In this document: positions 1-8,243 of the stretch, piece by piece | How positions within the stretch are numbered: the first letter of the stretch is position 1 | Layout of the letters: each line of letters opens with the position of its first letter | Assembly: GCA_937921865.1 (NCBI GenBank) | Contig: CAKZWF010000006.1 | Coordinates: 1 to 64,000 of the forward strand | Source: an uncultured Pseudomonadales bacterium | GTDB lineage: Bacteria > Pseudomonadota > Gammaproteobacteria > Pseudomonadales > Azotimanducaceae | Direction: 5' to 3' | Length of the DNA: 64,000 nt | The notes under the pieces: generated by a model | The model's input: the letters and a program-made list of their open reading frames with translations, nothing else | What the model was told of the DNA's origin: nothing | The model's database searches: none | Program-made: the position numbers and the translations under genes

Positions 1-11
1 ATGGCCTTGAT

Positions 12-37
12 TGAGTAAGAGACACTTTTAGCTCATC
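12..37 (+). repeat. IS3 left terminal inverted repeat
   Basis: The sequence pairs with the reverse complement of 1416-1441 over about 26 bp, with one-base gaps near the middle and a few mismatches. The outer end is TGAGT, matching the TG...CA convention of IS3-family ends. Confidence 0.8.
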
Positions 38-61
38 GTTATTCACACTGAGGAAACGATG

Positions 62-427
62 ATGACTAAAAGAGACCACGACAGCGCCGAGAAAACGGTA
101 CGCGATATCCGCTGAGCCACACGACGCAAACACAATCCCGAAGAGAAGATCCGCATCGTGCTGGAAGGCCTGCGCGGCGAGCAAAGTATTGCGGAGCTTT
201 GCCGCCGCGAAGGGATCAACACCAACCTCTACTACCGCTGGAGCAAAGAGTTTCTAGAAGCTGGCAAGAAGCGGCTCGCTGGTGATGCCACCCGAGAAGC
301 GACCTCTGATGAAGTGAAACAACTTCGATCCGAAGCCGCGGCCCTGAAAGAAGCACTGGCTGAGCAGCTCATGGAAAACCGACTGCTCAAAAAAAGCGTG
401 ATCGGGGATGGGGAGGACGATTTGTGA
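62..427 (+). pseudogene. IS3-family transposase OrfA, interrupted by TGA
   Basis: An ATG at 62 opens a frame of 17 codons ending in TGA at 113-115; the same frame then continues to 427. The continuation from about 116 carries the helix-turn-helix signature of IS3 OrfA (EEKIRIVLEGLRGEQSIAEL, then a WSKEFLEAGKKRL segment). The family normally has Arg where TGA stands, so one CGA-to-TGA change explains the break. A GTG at 158 could restart a shortened 89-residue product lacking the first part of the helix-turn-helix. The stop overlaps the OrfB GTG (GTGA), and OrfB is in the -1 frame. A run of seven A at 389-395 is a possible slippage site, although the codon phasing is not the classic one. Confidence 0.85.
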
Positions 428-1425
428 GATATTCGGCCTCTGAAAAATACGAAAGCATCCGCACAGTTGGGCAATCCAGCCTGTCTATCAAACAGACGCT
501 AAAACGTCTGGATATCTGCCGATCCACGTTCTATGGGTGGCTGAAGCGGTTTGAGGAGGGCGGCATCGATGGCCTGGCTGACCGTAAACCCAAACCTCGA
601 TCCGTGTGGAACAAACTGCCGGAGCCAGAACAGCAGGCCATTGTTGATCTGGCTCTAGACAAACCGGAACTGTCACCGCGAGAGATCGCAGTGACCTACA
701 CGGATGAGCAGGCACGCTTTGTCTCCGAATCTACAGTCTACCGGCTGCTCAAAGCGCAGGATCTGATTACCAGCCCAGCCTACATCCTGATGCAGGCGAG
801 TGATCAGTTCCAGCATTCGACCCAGCGGGTGAATGAGATGTGGCAGACCAACTTCACCTACTGCAAAGTCACTGGCTGGGGCTGGTATTACCTGTCTACC
901 GTGATGGATGACTTCTCTCGCTACTTCCTGGCCTGGCGGCTGTGTACGACGATGTCGGCGCAGGACGTGAAAGACACCTTGGATGATGCCCTGGCGTTTA
1001 CGGGCTTAGATACGGTCAAGGTTAAACACAAACCACGGCTGCTGTCGGACAACGGCCCCAGCTATGTGGCCGCAGACTTAGCGAAATACCTTGCTGAGCA
1101 AGACATGGAGCATACCAGAGGCAGGCCTTATCACCCGCAAACGCAAGGCAAGATCGAGCGCTGGCACCGATCATTGAAAAACCGAATCCTGCTGGAACAC
1201 TACTATCTGCCTGGTGAACTGGAAACCGCGATTCAAGACTTCGTGGACCACTAAAACAACGAGCGTTACCACGAATCGCTAAACAACCTGACACCCGCTG
1301 ATGTGTACTACGGTCGAAGCGGATCCATTTTAGAAAGGAGGCAACAGATCAAGTTGAAAACCCTGACCATGCGTCGCAAGATGCATGCTCGTGACCGAGT
1401 GCAATCACTCGCGCAGATGAGCTGA
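424..1425 (+). pseudogene. IS3-family transposase OrfB (DDE integrase), inactivated
   Basis: The frame from GTG 424 has an N-terminal helix-turn-helix (RSTFYGWLKRFEEGG) followed by an rve integrase core. The second catalytic Asp is present (LLSDNGPSY) and so is the Glu (QTQGKIERWHRS). The first catalytic position reads WQTNFTY, where the family has WQTDFTY, so Asp has become Asn (codon AAC at 850-852). At 1252-1254 a TAA replaces what is normally a Tyr codon; the frame continues afterwards with the expected family C-terminus (NNERYHESLNNLTPADVYYG) to TGA at 1423-1425. Either lesion should abolish activity. The 276-residue product up to the first stop lacks about 57 residues. Confidence 0.88.
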
Positions 1426-1441
1426 AGCGTCTCTTAACTCA
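1416..1441 (-). repeat. IS3 right terminal inverted repeat
   Basis: Reverse complement of the left end with minor gaps. The last three bases, read on the minus strand, are TGA and supply the stop codon for the interrupted TAXI receptor frame. Confidence 0.8.
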
Positions 1442-2044
1442 GCAGGCTAAAGTTCCGAAAGGTTCTGACGACGTACAGCCTTTTACCCCCGCTGTGGCAA
1501 GGAGAAGTCGCGCGTGAAATTGACTGGCAGAGTCAGCCAGGCCAATGGCAACCCTTTTTCCTGTGAGTGATTCCAGCGTCTCAATGTCGCGGCGAGCGAA
1601 AACCTGGAGGTGAGCGGGATATAGCGGCCTTACGACGCGGACATCTGGAAAGCTAGGAGGTGGAGCGGACGTTGATTCATTATCGATCGAATCGCCCGTT
1701 GTGTTGCAGCCGGTCGTAAGACTGCTGATTGCTCCGCCGCGACCATGGAGCCACTTGTATACCCAATCACTTTGGACGAACGCTAGATCAACTTCTTTAT
1801 CTTTAAGCAGCTGGATGTTGGCGATGCTGCCACCACCCATGTTCACCCGCTCTAATACTATTTCGTCGGATGCGATAGCGCTGGCGATGCTCCGCGCTAT
1901 TTCGTCGTACACGTCGTGTTCTTTGCCCGTTGCGATCTTCAACACTTCTGCTTTCTAAGCTGATTCTGATGCTGCTGTGTTTTGCAAGGGAAAGTTAGAG
2001 AAGAAAAGTACAAGAACCATTGTGACAGTTGTTCGCACAAACAT
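1442..2044 (-). pseudogene. TAXI-family TRAP transporter solute receptor, broken
   Basis: From ATG 2044 the minus strand encodes a signal peptide (MFVRTTVTMVLVLFFSNFPL) and a few mature residues, then an in-frame amber codon (TAG, 1955-1957). The same frame continues as the N-terminal half of a TAXI (TRAP-associated extracytoplasmic immunogenic) receptor: KIATGKEHDVYDEIA, then VNMGGGSIANIQLL and LAFVQSD, the usual ligand-site segments. The frame is cut at 1441 by the IS right end, whose terminal TGA acts as stop. Family members are about 320 residues; here about 197 codons remain. The 3' part would lie left of the window. Two independent lesions make it a pseudogene; TRAP membrane subunits are not visible. 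Confidence 0.85.
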
Positions 2045-2194
2045 AGCTAACCACTTAAAAGTTGGCGGGCGGAAGTATTTCCGCGGTTACCTTAATGCAC
2101 CTTTTTGTTTGATGAAAGCTGGCGTTGGTGGAGTTGTTTTTGATCGGCGGGAACAGTCGTAAAGTGTGATAGTGGGTGCGAACAGGCGCAGTTA

Positions 2195-3070
2195 TCAATG
2201 GTCCGGACACTCTCCGTGCTCCACCTGGATCGTTGAGTGAGTAATACCGAACTCATTGCTGAGAACAGTTTTCATTTGCCCGACCACCTGTTCCAGGTCA
2301 AAGTTCTGATCTGCCTGAGCGTGCAGCGTCACCAGCGGCTTCTCAGCCGTCAGCGCCCAGGCATGGAGATGATGGACATCGTTTATTCCCGGCACATCTG
2401 CGGTTAATCGTGCAGCAATGGCATCCAGGTCGATGCCATCGGGAACTCCCTCCAAAAGGATGTGTGCGGACTGGCTGAGCACCTGCCAGGCGCCGCGGCC
2501 TAAAATCGCTGCTATCACTAATGCCAATAGCGGATCAGCATACGGCCAGCCGGTGAGCCAGACTGTCAGCGCGGCGAGGATGGCGGCAGCGGAGCCAAGA
2601 ATGTCACCCAGGACATGAAGCATAGCGCTGCGCACATTGGCATTGTCTTCGGCATGGTGCAGCCAGCGGACCGCGATCATATTCACAATCAGGCCGATGG
2701 TGGCAACCACCAGCGCCGGCAGCGGCAGCATCAACTGAGGATTCAGCAGACGGTCGTAGGCTTCAATCAACACCCAGCCGACCAGACCCATCAGGGTCAG
2801 TCCGTTAACAAAAGCGGCCAGCACCTGCCAGCGGTGGTAGCCATAAGACAGGCGTTCGTCGACATCGCGTTGGGACAGGCGCATCGCATACCAGGAAAAG
2901 CCCAGAGCACTGGCATCGAGGAACATATGTCCGGCATCTGCGAGCAGGGTCAGTGAGTTCGCCAGCAGTCCGCCGGCCACTTCCACCAGCATGAATCCGG
3001 CAATGAGCAGAAACGCCTTGCCGAGTAGCGCCTGACTGTTGGGGTGATCGTGATGGTGCGCGTGGGCCAA
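2195..3070 (-). CDS. Cation diffusion facilitator (CzcD/ZitB-like metal/H+ antiporter)
   Basis: A 291-residue CDF protein exporting divalent metal, probably Zn(II), across the inner membrane by proton exchange. The N-terminus is His-rich (HAHHHDH). Six transmembrane segments follow, with metal-site motifs LADAGHMFLDA in TM2 and HVLGDILGS in TM5, then a cytoplasmic domain with DVHHLHAWAL. The only in-frame start is TTG at 3070, because a stop lies two codons upstream; a GGAG about 10 nt upstream is a modest ribosome site. It is the last gene of the minus-strand operon that starts near 8130, 44 bp after the LLM gene. Family assignment is firm; the substrate is inferred. Confidence 0.93.
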   Translation of the reverse strand: MAHAHHHDHPNSQALLGKAFLLIAGFMLVEVAGGLLANSLTLLADAGHMFLDASALGFSWYAMRLSQRDVDERLSYGYHRWQVLAAFVNGLTLMGLVGWVLIEAYDRLLNPQLMLPLPALVVATIGLIVNMIAVRWLHHAEDNANVRSAMLHVLGDILGSAAAILAALTVWLTGWPYADPLLALVIAAILGRGAWQVLSQSAHILLEGVPDGIDLDAIAARLTADVPGINDVHHLHAWALTAEKPLVTLHAQADQNFDLEQVVGQMKTVLSNEFGITHSTIQVEHGECPDH

Positions 3071-3114
3071 AGCTCAGAGGCTCCAGAGGGTCAGCGCGGC
3101 ATGCCGGCCAAACA

Positions 3115-4023
3115 TCAGCCGAGCAATCGTTGGCGGATTTCCGCCACGGCGTCAATGCCTGCAGCATCATCCTCGGCGACCGGCATGATGTTGAAAACCT
3201 TACAACCCTGCTCGACATAGCCGGCCAGAAAATCCGCTACCTCGGCAGCATCACCATATGGTGAGTATTTTTCGAAACGTTCGTAGGGAATGCGATAGAA
3301 GTTTTCCATGCCTTTGGCCAACCGGGCACGCGCCCGTTCGCGATTGTCATCAACACCCACCCAGACCTGAATACCGTGCTGGGCCGGCTCGGCTCTGCCC
3401 AGTTCACTGGCTTGTTGATTGATGCTCTGGACAACGGCCCCGTAACGCGCAGCTGAGGTCCAGACCCCCAGCCAGCCGTCGCCAAAACGAGCGGCTCTTG
3501 TCAGCGCTGCGTCTGCTCGTCCGCCAATCAGCACTGGAATAGGCTGGCTGGGTGCTGGTTTTATCCAGCCCTGCTTAAACTGAAAAAACTCGCCGTCATG
3601 ATCGAAGGGTTCACCTTCGAGCAGGCGTTGAATGATCTCCAGGGATTCATCGGTGCGCCTGCCGCGGGTTTTTGGATCAACTCCGCACATCTCGATTTCA
3701 TTGCGATCTTCGCCGCCCACACCGACTCCGAGCAGCAGTTGCCCGGGTGCAGACTCAGCAATTGTTGCCAGCTGTCGCGCCACAGTGACCGGATGGCGCA
3801 GTGCCAGCAGATAAACGCCGACACAGACTTTCAGGCGCTCATCGATTGCACTCAGTGTGGCGGCGTTAATCAGTCCGTCCATACCGGCGCCAACATGAAA
3901 GCTGACGTGATCGGCGACAAAGACATGATCCAGGCCTTTATCGAGCACTCTGGCAACCAGGTCGCGGCGCACTTTGTGGCTCGACTGCAGCAGGGCGGGT
4001 GATGCCAGGGTGCCAATCAGCAT
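3115..4023 (-). CDS. LLM-class flavin-dependent oxidoreductase (luciferase-like)
   Basis: 302-residue bacterial-luciferase-like TIM barrel. Segments typical of the F420/FMN-dependent LLM oxidoreductases are visible: LDHVFVADHVSFH near residue 35, the TVARQLATIAESAPGQLLLG strand around 80-100, and PIPVLIGGRADAALTRAARF around 160. Such enzymes are monooxygenases or dehydrogenases using reduced flavin or F420. The cofactor cannot be read from the sequence. It starts 3 bp after the stop of the HsaA-like flavin monooxygenase, so the two are very likely co-translated and may act in the same catabolic route. Confidence 0.88.
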   Translation of the reverse strand: MLIGTLASPALLQSSHKVRRDLVARVLDKGLDHVFVADHVSFHVGAGMDGLINAATLSAIDERLKVCVGVYLLALRHPVTVARQLATIAESAPGQLLLGVGVGGEDRNEIEMCGVDPKTRGRRTDESLEIIQRLLEGEPFDHDGEFFQFKQGWIKPAPSQPIPVLIGGRADAALTRAARFGDGWLGVWTSAARYGAVVQSINQQASELGRAEPAQHGIQVWVGVDDNRERARARLAKGMENFYRIPYERFEKYSPYGDAAEVADFLAGYVEQGCKVFNIMPVAEDDAAGIDAVAEIRQRLLG

Positions 4024-4026
4024 GAT

Positions 4027-5178
4027 TTACAGCGGGCTTCTGGCGGGCATGCCCAGCCTTACTCGACCAATCACTTCATAGGTCGGCTGAGCCACCATGA
4101 TGTGTTGAGTGGCGACATGGACATCGCGGAAACAGCGCTGCAGAGGGCTGGTTTCATAAATCGCGCTGCCCCCGGCCGCGTGATAAACCAGATCAACGGC
4201 TTTTGCCGCGGACCAGGCATTGTTGCTGGCTGCCAGGCGTAACTGGGCTTTGTGGTCCGTGCTGAGTCTGCCGCCATCGCTGGCAATGTCCCAGGAGGTT
4301 TCGATAGCTACCCGGGTCAGCGCCGCAGCCGACTGCACCAGAGCTTCCGCCTGGGCGAGATCTTTCTGTGCGGCAGCCCGTTCAGCCAGGGTTCGGCCGG
4401 AGCCGGTTGGGACTTTGGCGGTCGCCAGATCGACAAACGCCGAGATGGCATGTCGAGCGATACCGATTGCGACGGCGGATACGCCAAGTGCCAGCAGCCC
4501 CAGGGTTGGAAATCGATACAGCGGCGCATCGACCAGCGGCCGACCGCCCAGTTCCACCCAGCGTCCTTCAGGAACCAGCAGGTTGTTCACTTCGATGTCG
4601 TTGCTTCCGGTGCCGCGTAGACCAGAGGTGCGCCAGCTGTCTTCGTGGATGGTGACGTCCGCCGCCGGGAAGAACACCAGCAGAGCGCGCGGTACCCCGG
4701 CATCGTTCAATTCCGGACCCTGTTCGCCCTGTATCAGGCAGCCGCCGCAGATCCAGTCGGAAATCTGACTGCCGCTGCCGAACGGCCAGCGGCCGCTGAC
4801 GCGCAGGTCGTTGCCTTCGCGGGTGGCTGTTCCGAGTGGTGCTGTGACGCCTGTGGTAATGGTGTTCGGGTGCTCGCCGTAAATCGTTCGGGACCACTGC
4901 TGCGGCAGTGAGGCGGACATCATGCCGGTGGTGGTGCCGATCATCTGACACCAGCCAACTGCACCGTCGGCTTCAGCCGTGGTCGCAATTGCGTCAAAGA
5001 ACTCCTGGGGATGGACCTCCAGGCCCTGATGGCTCTTCGGCACCAGCAGACGGAACATCCCTGCGCTCGCCATGTCGCGGGCGAGTTCATCGGGCATCCG
5101 CCGCGATTGTTCCAGCGCATCTGAGCTGGCGCGAAAACGTTCGTGAAACGATTGGGCTGTGGCGACCGCGTCAGTCAT
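4027..5178 (-). CDS. Acyl-CoA-dehydrogenase-fold flavin monooxygenase (HsaA/DszC-like)
   Basis: 383 residues with the acyl-CoA dehydrogenase fold, in the branch of two-component flavin hydroxylases that includes HsaA and DszC. Visible family features are DGAVGWCQMIGTT near residue 72, SGRWPFGSGSQISDWI near 130, WRTSGLRGTGSNDIEV near 185 and the C-terminal HAAGGSAIYETSPLQRCFRD. The branch hydroxylates phenols, sterol intermediates or sulfur heterocycles using FMNH2 from a separate reductase; no reductase is seen in this operon. The start overlaps the GNAT stop by 8 nt. Substrate unknown; an aromatic or steroid-ring intermediate is the natural guess. Confidence 0.87.
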   Translation of the reverse strand: MTDAVATAQSFHERFRASSDALEQSRRMPDELARDMASAGMFRLLVPKSHQGLEVHPQEFFDAIATTAEADGAVGWCQMIGTTTGMMSASLPQQWSRTIYGEHPNTITTGVTAPLGTATREGNDLRVSGRWPFGSGSQISDWICGGCLIQGEQGPELNDAGVPRALLVFFPAADVTIHEDSWRTSGLRGTGSNDIEVNNLLVPEGRWVELGGRPLVDAPLYRFPTLGLLALGVSAVAIGIARHAISAFVDLATAKVPTGSGRTLAERAAAQKDLAQAEALVQSAAALTRVAIETSWDIASDGGRLSTDHKAQLRLAASNNAWSAAKAVDLVYHAAGGSAIYETSPLQRCFRDVHVATQHIMVAQPTYEVIGRVRLGMPARSPL

Positions 5179-5653
5179 TGTGCAGCCGCAGCTTCATCTG
5201 ATAAGCGGCCAGCTTACCGTCGTAGTAGTTCGGCAAAAGAGTCTCCTCCTGATAGCCGAGTTGATGGTAGAAGCGTCGGGCCTGCAGATTGTCGGCGCGA
5301 ACCTGCAGTTCAATGTGTTCGACAGCGGCGATGCGTGCGCTTTTATGCAGCCAGCGCATCAGCTTGTTGCCAATGCCGTGACGGCGCAGGTTGGGGTGAA
5401 CGGCGAGAAGATTGAGCTGGGCTTTGTCGCAGGGGAAGTCCATCACCGCGAAACCGCCGACAAAGCGCATGCTGGCCAGTTCCAGATCCGCAACCAGTAC
5501 CACGCTCTCAGCCGCAGAAATTTTTTCTTTCAGTGCTGACGCCTGCCAGCGCCAGGATAAACCCTGCTCAATATAGTCGCGCGACATTCGTGCCAGCAGC
5601 GCGGCGTCTCCCCGTCGCGCCAGCCGTAGTTCGCATGTGCCTATCTCTGCCAT
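5171..5653 (-). CDS. GNAT-family N-acetyltransferase
   Basis: 160-residue GNAT protein; the acetyl-CoA loop is visible as NLRRHGIGNKLM in motif A, followed by the LGYQEE segment of motif B. It resembles the RimI-like branch (amino-group acetylation), but the target cannot be read. An upstream in-frame start at 5707 would overlap the preceding beta-lactamase-like gene by 44 nt. ATG 5653 leaves a 10-bp gap and begins right before the GNAT core, so I chose it. The 3' end overlaps the next gene by 8 nt. Confidence 0.85.
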   Translation of the reverse strand: MAEIGTCELRLARRGDAALLARMSRDYIEQGLSWRWQASALKEKISAAESVVLVADLELASMRFVGGFAVMDFPCDKAQLNLLAVHPNLRRHGIGNKLMRWLHKSARIAAVEHIELQVRADNLQARRFYHQLGYQEETLLPNYYDGKLAAYQMKLRLHND

Positions 5654-5663
5654 GGCTCGATTA

Positions 5664-7052
5664 TCACTGATGGCAGGTTGGTATAAAACCGGGACAATGG
5701 CTTGCATTTACATAATTTCCGAGTTCCCCCTGGAGAAAAACACTGCCCTGCGGATCTGTTATGAACACCACGGTGACTACCGGGTCGCCGGCGCGCCGGA
5801 ACTGGCCGGGTCCTGCCGGCAGCAACACAGTGGTCCGGTTACCCCGTTTGAATTCCAGCCCTGCCTCGACTTCGGTCACGATCGCCCGTCTGGCCTGGCC
5901 TGAGCGCCAGCCGTCGACATTGAATCGGGCGGAAGAGGGATAATAACTGCCCGTATACTGCGCTAGATCCGTTAAACCCGCTGACGCCGGGGGCAATTGG
6001 GGAGCCAGGTCTGCGGCCAACGAATCTTCCAGGAGGCGCCGCAGGCGCCGCAGCAGTTCTGGCCGATCGGTGTTGATGGACAGCAGATAAGCTCGTCCTG
6101 GCTTCGGCAACAGACCGTAGCGGGACAGATAGCCGTCTGCGTCGCCGCCATGCCCCCAGAACTGATGGCCGCTGCGAATCCAGCTGTACATGCCGGCGCC
6201 GTATCCGACCTCCAGCCCATTGCGGGCGCCGAGACTGGTCCCGGGTTCGAACATGGCCATGATGCTCGCTGGGGAAAATACCTGCATTCCATCCAGCCTG
6301 CCCTGATGCAGCAACATTTCCAGTAGTCTGGACATTTCGACAAGCGAAGCATTCAGGGCGCCGAACGCGGTGAAGGTCATATGCCAGTATGGCAACTCGG
6401 TGACACCGTCAGCTTTGAAGCCTCCGGGCAGGTCCGGAACCGGGCTGACCCCTGCCTGGTTCATGCCGAGAGGGATCAGCACTGCGTCACGCAGATGGCG
6501 CGCAAAGGCTTGGCCGGTCACCGTTTCAATCACTCCAGCCGTCAACCCGGGAGGAACATTGGAATAGCTGTGCTGCAATCCCGGCGGCCATAGCAGCGTG
6601 CGTTGACGGCCGCCCAAAGTCTCAAACAGTGGGCGCGGCTGATTATTGTCCCACTCTGCGGAGCTCAGATCCGGTAATCCGGCGCTCAGCTCCAGCAGAT
6701 GGCGGGTTGTTAAAGGTGTCTGCGCTGACCAGGGATTATTGAAAGTGCCGGGCGGCAGCAGAGTTTTTACCGGTGCATCCAGATCCAGGCGCCTGGTTTC
6801 TTCTAGCTGTAGTGCCGCCAGCGCAGTGACCGTTTTGGTAATGGAACCCCAGCGAAACGGGGTATCTGGCTGCCAGCTGCTGCGCATTGCTGCAACTTTG
6901 CCCTCGTCAAAAATGACCACGCCGAAACCGGGGAGTTGCTCAGCTTCGGCAATCGTCTCAACCTCGGCGAGCACTGCCTGCCAGTCCGGACTGGCAGCGG
7001 CAGCAGTTGCCGGTTGAGCTGCGAACAGCAGGGCCGCGCCAATCGATCTCAC
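5664..7052 (-). CDS. Secreted serine hydrolase of the beta-lactamase/PBP family
   Basis: 462 residues from GTG 7052, with a signal peptide (MRSIGAALLFAAQPATAAAA). The three active-site motifs of class C beta-lactamase-related hydrolases are present: SITK at about 70-73, YSN at about 163 and HGG at about 301. A C-terminal domain of about 120 residues follows. The family includes esterases, DD-peptidases and beta-lactamases; operon context favours an esterase or peptidase over resistance. The frame stays open far upstream through the HAD gene, but GTG 7052 lies 20 bp past the HAD stop and is the only start giving a proper signal peptide. No strong Shine-Dalgarno is seen. Confidence 0.87.
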   Translation of the reverse strand: MRSIGAALLFAAQPATAAAASPDWQAVLAEVETIAEAEQLPGFGVVIFDEGKVAAMRSSWQPDTPFRWGSITKTVTALAALQLEETRRLDLDAPVKTLLPPGTFNNPWSAQTPLTTRHLLELSAGLPDLSSAEWDNNQPRPLFETLGGRQRTLLWPPGLQHSYSNVPPGLTAGVIETVTGQAFARHLRDAVLIPLGMNQAGVSPVPDLPGGFKADGVTELPYWHMTFTAFGALNASLVEMSRLLEMLLHQGRLDGMQVFSPASIMAMFEPGTSLGARNGLEVGYGAGMYSWIRSGHQFWGHGGDADGYLSRYGLLPKPGRAYLLSINTDRPELLRRLRRLLEDSLAADLAPQLPPASAGLTDLAQYTGSYYPSSARFNVDGWRSGQARRAIVTEVEAGLEFKRGNRTTVLLPAGPGQFRRAGDPVVTVVFITDPQGSVFLQGELGNYVNASHCPGFIPTCHQ

Positions 7053-7072
7053 GCAGAGACCGCGTACGAGGC

Positions 7073-7663
7073 TCAGCGCAGTCCGTAATCTGTCAGTGCG
7101 ATGCCCAATGCTTCTGCATCCTGGAAGGTATGACTGGGCAGCCCGAGCGATTCGGCTGTGCTGGTGTTGCTGATCGCAGCGTCGATCAGCAGGGTAGTGC
7201 TGGCCTCGCTGCCAAGCAGTTCCAGTGCTGCTGCGAAGCTTCGGGGATCTGGTTTCATCAGCCCCAGGTCGGCCGAAAACAGCCGCGGTCGGAACAGCTC
7301 CATTACGTGGGGATATGCGGATTCCAGCCCGGTCCGGACCAGATCTGAGTTGTTGCTGAGCAACGCCAGGGCACATCGGTTCTTGAGTCCTCCCACCAGT
7401 TCCTGGACCGCTTCATCGGGCTTGAAGGCACTGACCCAGATTTGCGCGAATCGTTCCAGCGACAGCCGTTTACCCAACAACCGGATCCCTTCTGCGTAGG
7501 CTTTTTTGCCCTTCAGTCGGCCCATATCACAAGTCTGGGCGTAGCCGGAATCTGCGAGACGTTTGCGGATCGCGGACGCGGTTTCGCCGGTATGTTCGGC
7601 GAATTTCTGCCAACGGACCTCCGGGTTGTAGCTGAAAATTACCCCGCCAAGGCCGAAAACCAC
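7073..7663 (-). CDS. HAD-superfamily protein lacking catalytic residues (YihX-like)
   Basis: 196 residues with the HAD-IA fold close to YihX. Motif I reads VFGLGGVI instead of FDLGNVI, so the Asp nucleophile is Gly (one-base change GAC to GGC). Motif II is LLSNNSD and motif III LGLMKPD; both look normal. Motif IV reads LIDAAISN, losing the second Asp of the FFDDN-type Mg site. Loss of nucleophile and one metal ligand means it is not expected to be a phosphatase. The frame is otherwise intact and tightly placed (8 bp after the SnoaL-like gene), so it may be a pseudoenzyme rather than a fresh pseudogene. The start is GTG, with a stop a few codons upstream. Confidence 0.83.
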   Translation of the reverse strand: MVFGLGGVIFSYNPEVRWQKFAEHTGETASAIRKRLADSGYAQTCDMGRLKGKKAYAEGIRLLGKRLSLERFAQIWVSAFKPDEAVQELVGGLKNRCALALLSNNSDLVRTGLESAYPHVMELFRPRLFSADLGLMKPDPRSFAAALELLGSEASTTLLIDAAISNTSTAESLGLPSHTFQDAEALGIALTDYGLR

Positions 7664-7671
7664 GGCTTCGA

Positions 7672-8130
7672 TCAGAATTTATCCGCCCGTGTGAACGTCA
7701 TCTGCAGACGTCGACGTTTGAAGCGGAAGCCTTCCGCGGTGCGCACAAACTGATCTTCATAGTGGCCAACCGCGGCAGGTCCGTCGAATTCGATGGCTGC
7801 GCCAGTCAGACTTTCAGGGCCGATGTGGCGGTACAAGGTCAGATAAGAGATGCCGCGGGCGTGATCTGCATCCTGAACATCGATGAATATATTGCTCAAC
7901 ACGTGTCGGGACTTCAGCTCGTCCGGGCGACGACTCATGGCTTTGCGGATGGCCGCTTTGCCGTTGAGGGGTACACCGGTGTCCAGCTCACCATCCTCGG
8001 TAAACAGGTCCACAAAAGCTTCATAGTCACGGAAATCCACACAGCGGGCATAAGCAATCGACAGCGCCGTGCACTCCGCACGGATGTGCAGCTCAAGTTG
8101 CGCCTGCTGGTCGTCGTTCGATTGCGCCAT
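7672..8130 (-). CDS. SnoaL-like (NTF2-fold) protein
   Basis: 152 residues from ATG 8130. The alpha+beta cone fold signature is visible: a helix with AYARCVDFRDYEAFVDLFTE followed by DGELDTG, GKAAIRKAM and SRHVLSNI. The family includes ring hydroxylating dioxygenase small subunits, steroid isomerases and polyketide cyclases; residues alone do not fix the reaction. An upstream in-frame ATG at 8220 would leave only 23 bp to the divergent enoyl-CoA hydratase, so the internal start is preferred, giving a 113-bp divergent promoter region. First gene of the seven-gene minus-strand operon. Confidence 0.82.
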   Translation of the reverse strand: MAQSNDDQQAQLELHIRAECTALSIAYARCVDFRDYEAFVDLFTEDGELDTGVPLNGKAAIRKAMSRRPDELKSRHVLSNIFIDVQDADHARGISYLTLYRHIGPESLTGAAIEFDGPAAVGHYEDQFVRTAEGFRFKRRRLQMTFTRADKF

Positions 8131-8243
8131 CGTTATGTGTGCAATTCTGAAATTCGGCAGTAGAGAATATCCGAACGCTGGCGCGGGCGCATGGAAATTG
8201 GTTAAGGTCTGCGGCTTCATTGATTTAGCGAGTAGGGGGCATC

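Larger units (their letters stand above)
12..1441 (+). mobile_element. IS3-family insertion sequence, inactivated
   Basis: About 1.43 kb element with two overlapping transposase frames in the OrfA/OrfB layout of the IS3 family. It is bounded by imperfect inverted repeats of about 26 bp (12-37 and 1416-1441), both starting TGAGT at the outer tip and ending AGCTCATC on the inner side. It carries three separate lesions: a TGA stop inside OrfA at 113, an Asp-to-Asn change at the first catalytic residue of OrfB, and a TAA stop near the OrfB C-terminus at 1252. No clear target-site duplication is visible, but only 11 bp of left flank lie in the window. It sits inside the TAXI receptor gene to its right. 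Confidence 0.88.

Noticed and set aside
1-11. Target-site duplication flanking the IS
   Set aside because: The bases before 12 and after 1441 do not match over 3-4 bp, and the left flank is too short to search.
389-395. A7 run as programmed -1 frameshift site of the IS3 element
   Set aside because: The run is in the right place, but codon phasing is AAA-AAA-AGC rather than the classic A-AAA-AAG, and the element is dead anyway.
1977-2162. Plus-strand 61-codon frame
   Set aside because: It is antisense to the signal peptide of the broken receptor gene and has no recognisable product or ribosome site.
5664-7376. 570-residue frame as a fusion protein
   Set aside because: The first 108 codons are antisense-frame noise over the HAD gene; the real start with signal peptide is GTG 7052.
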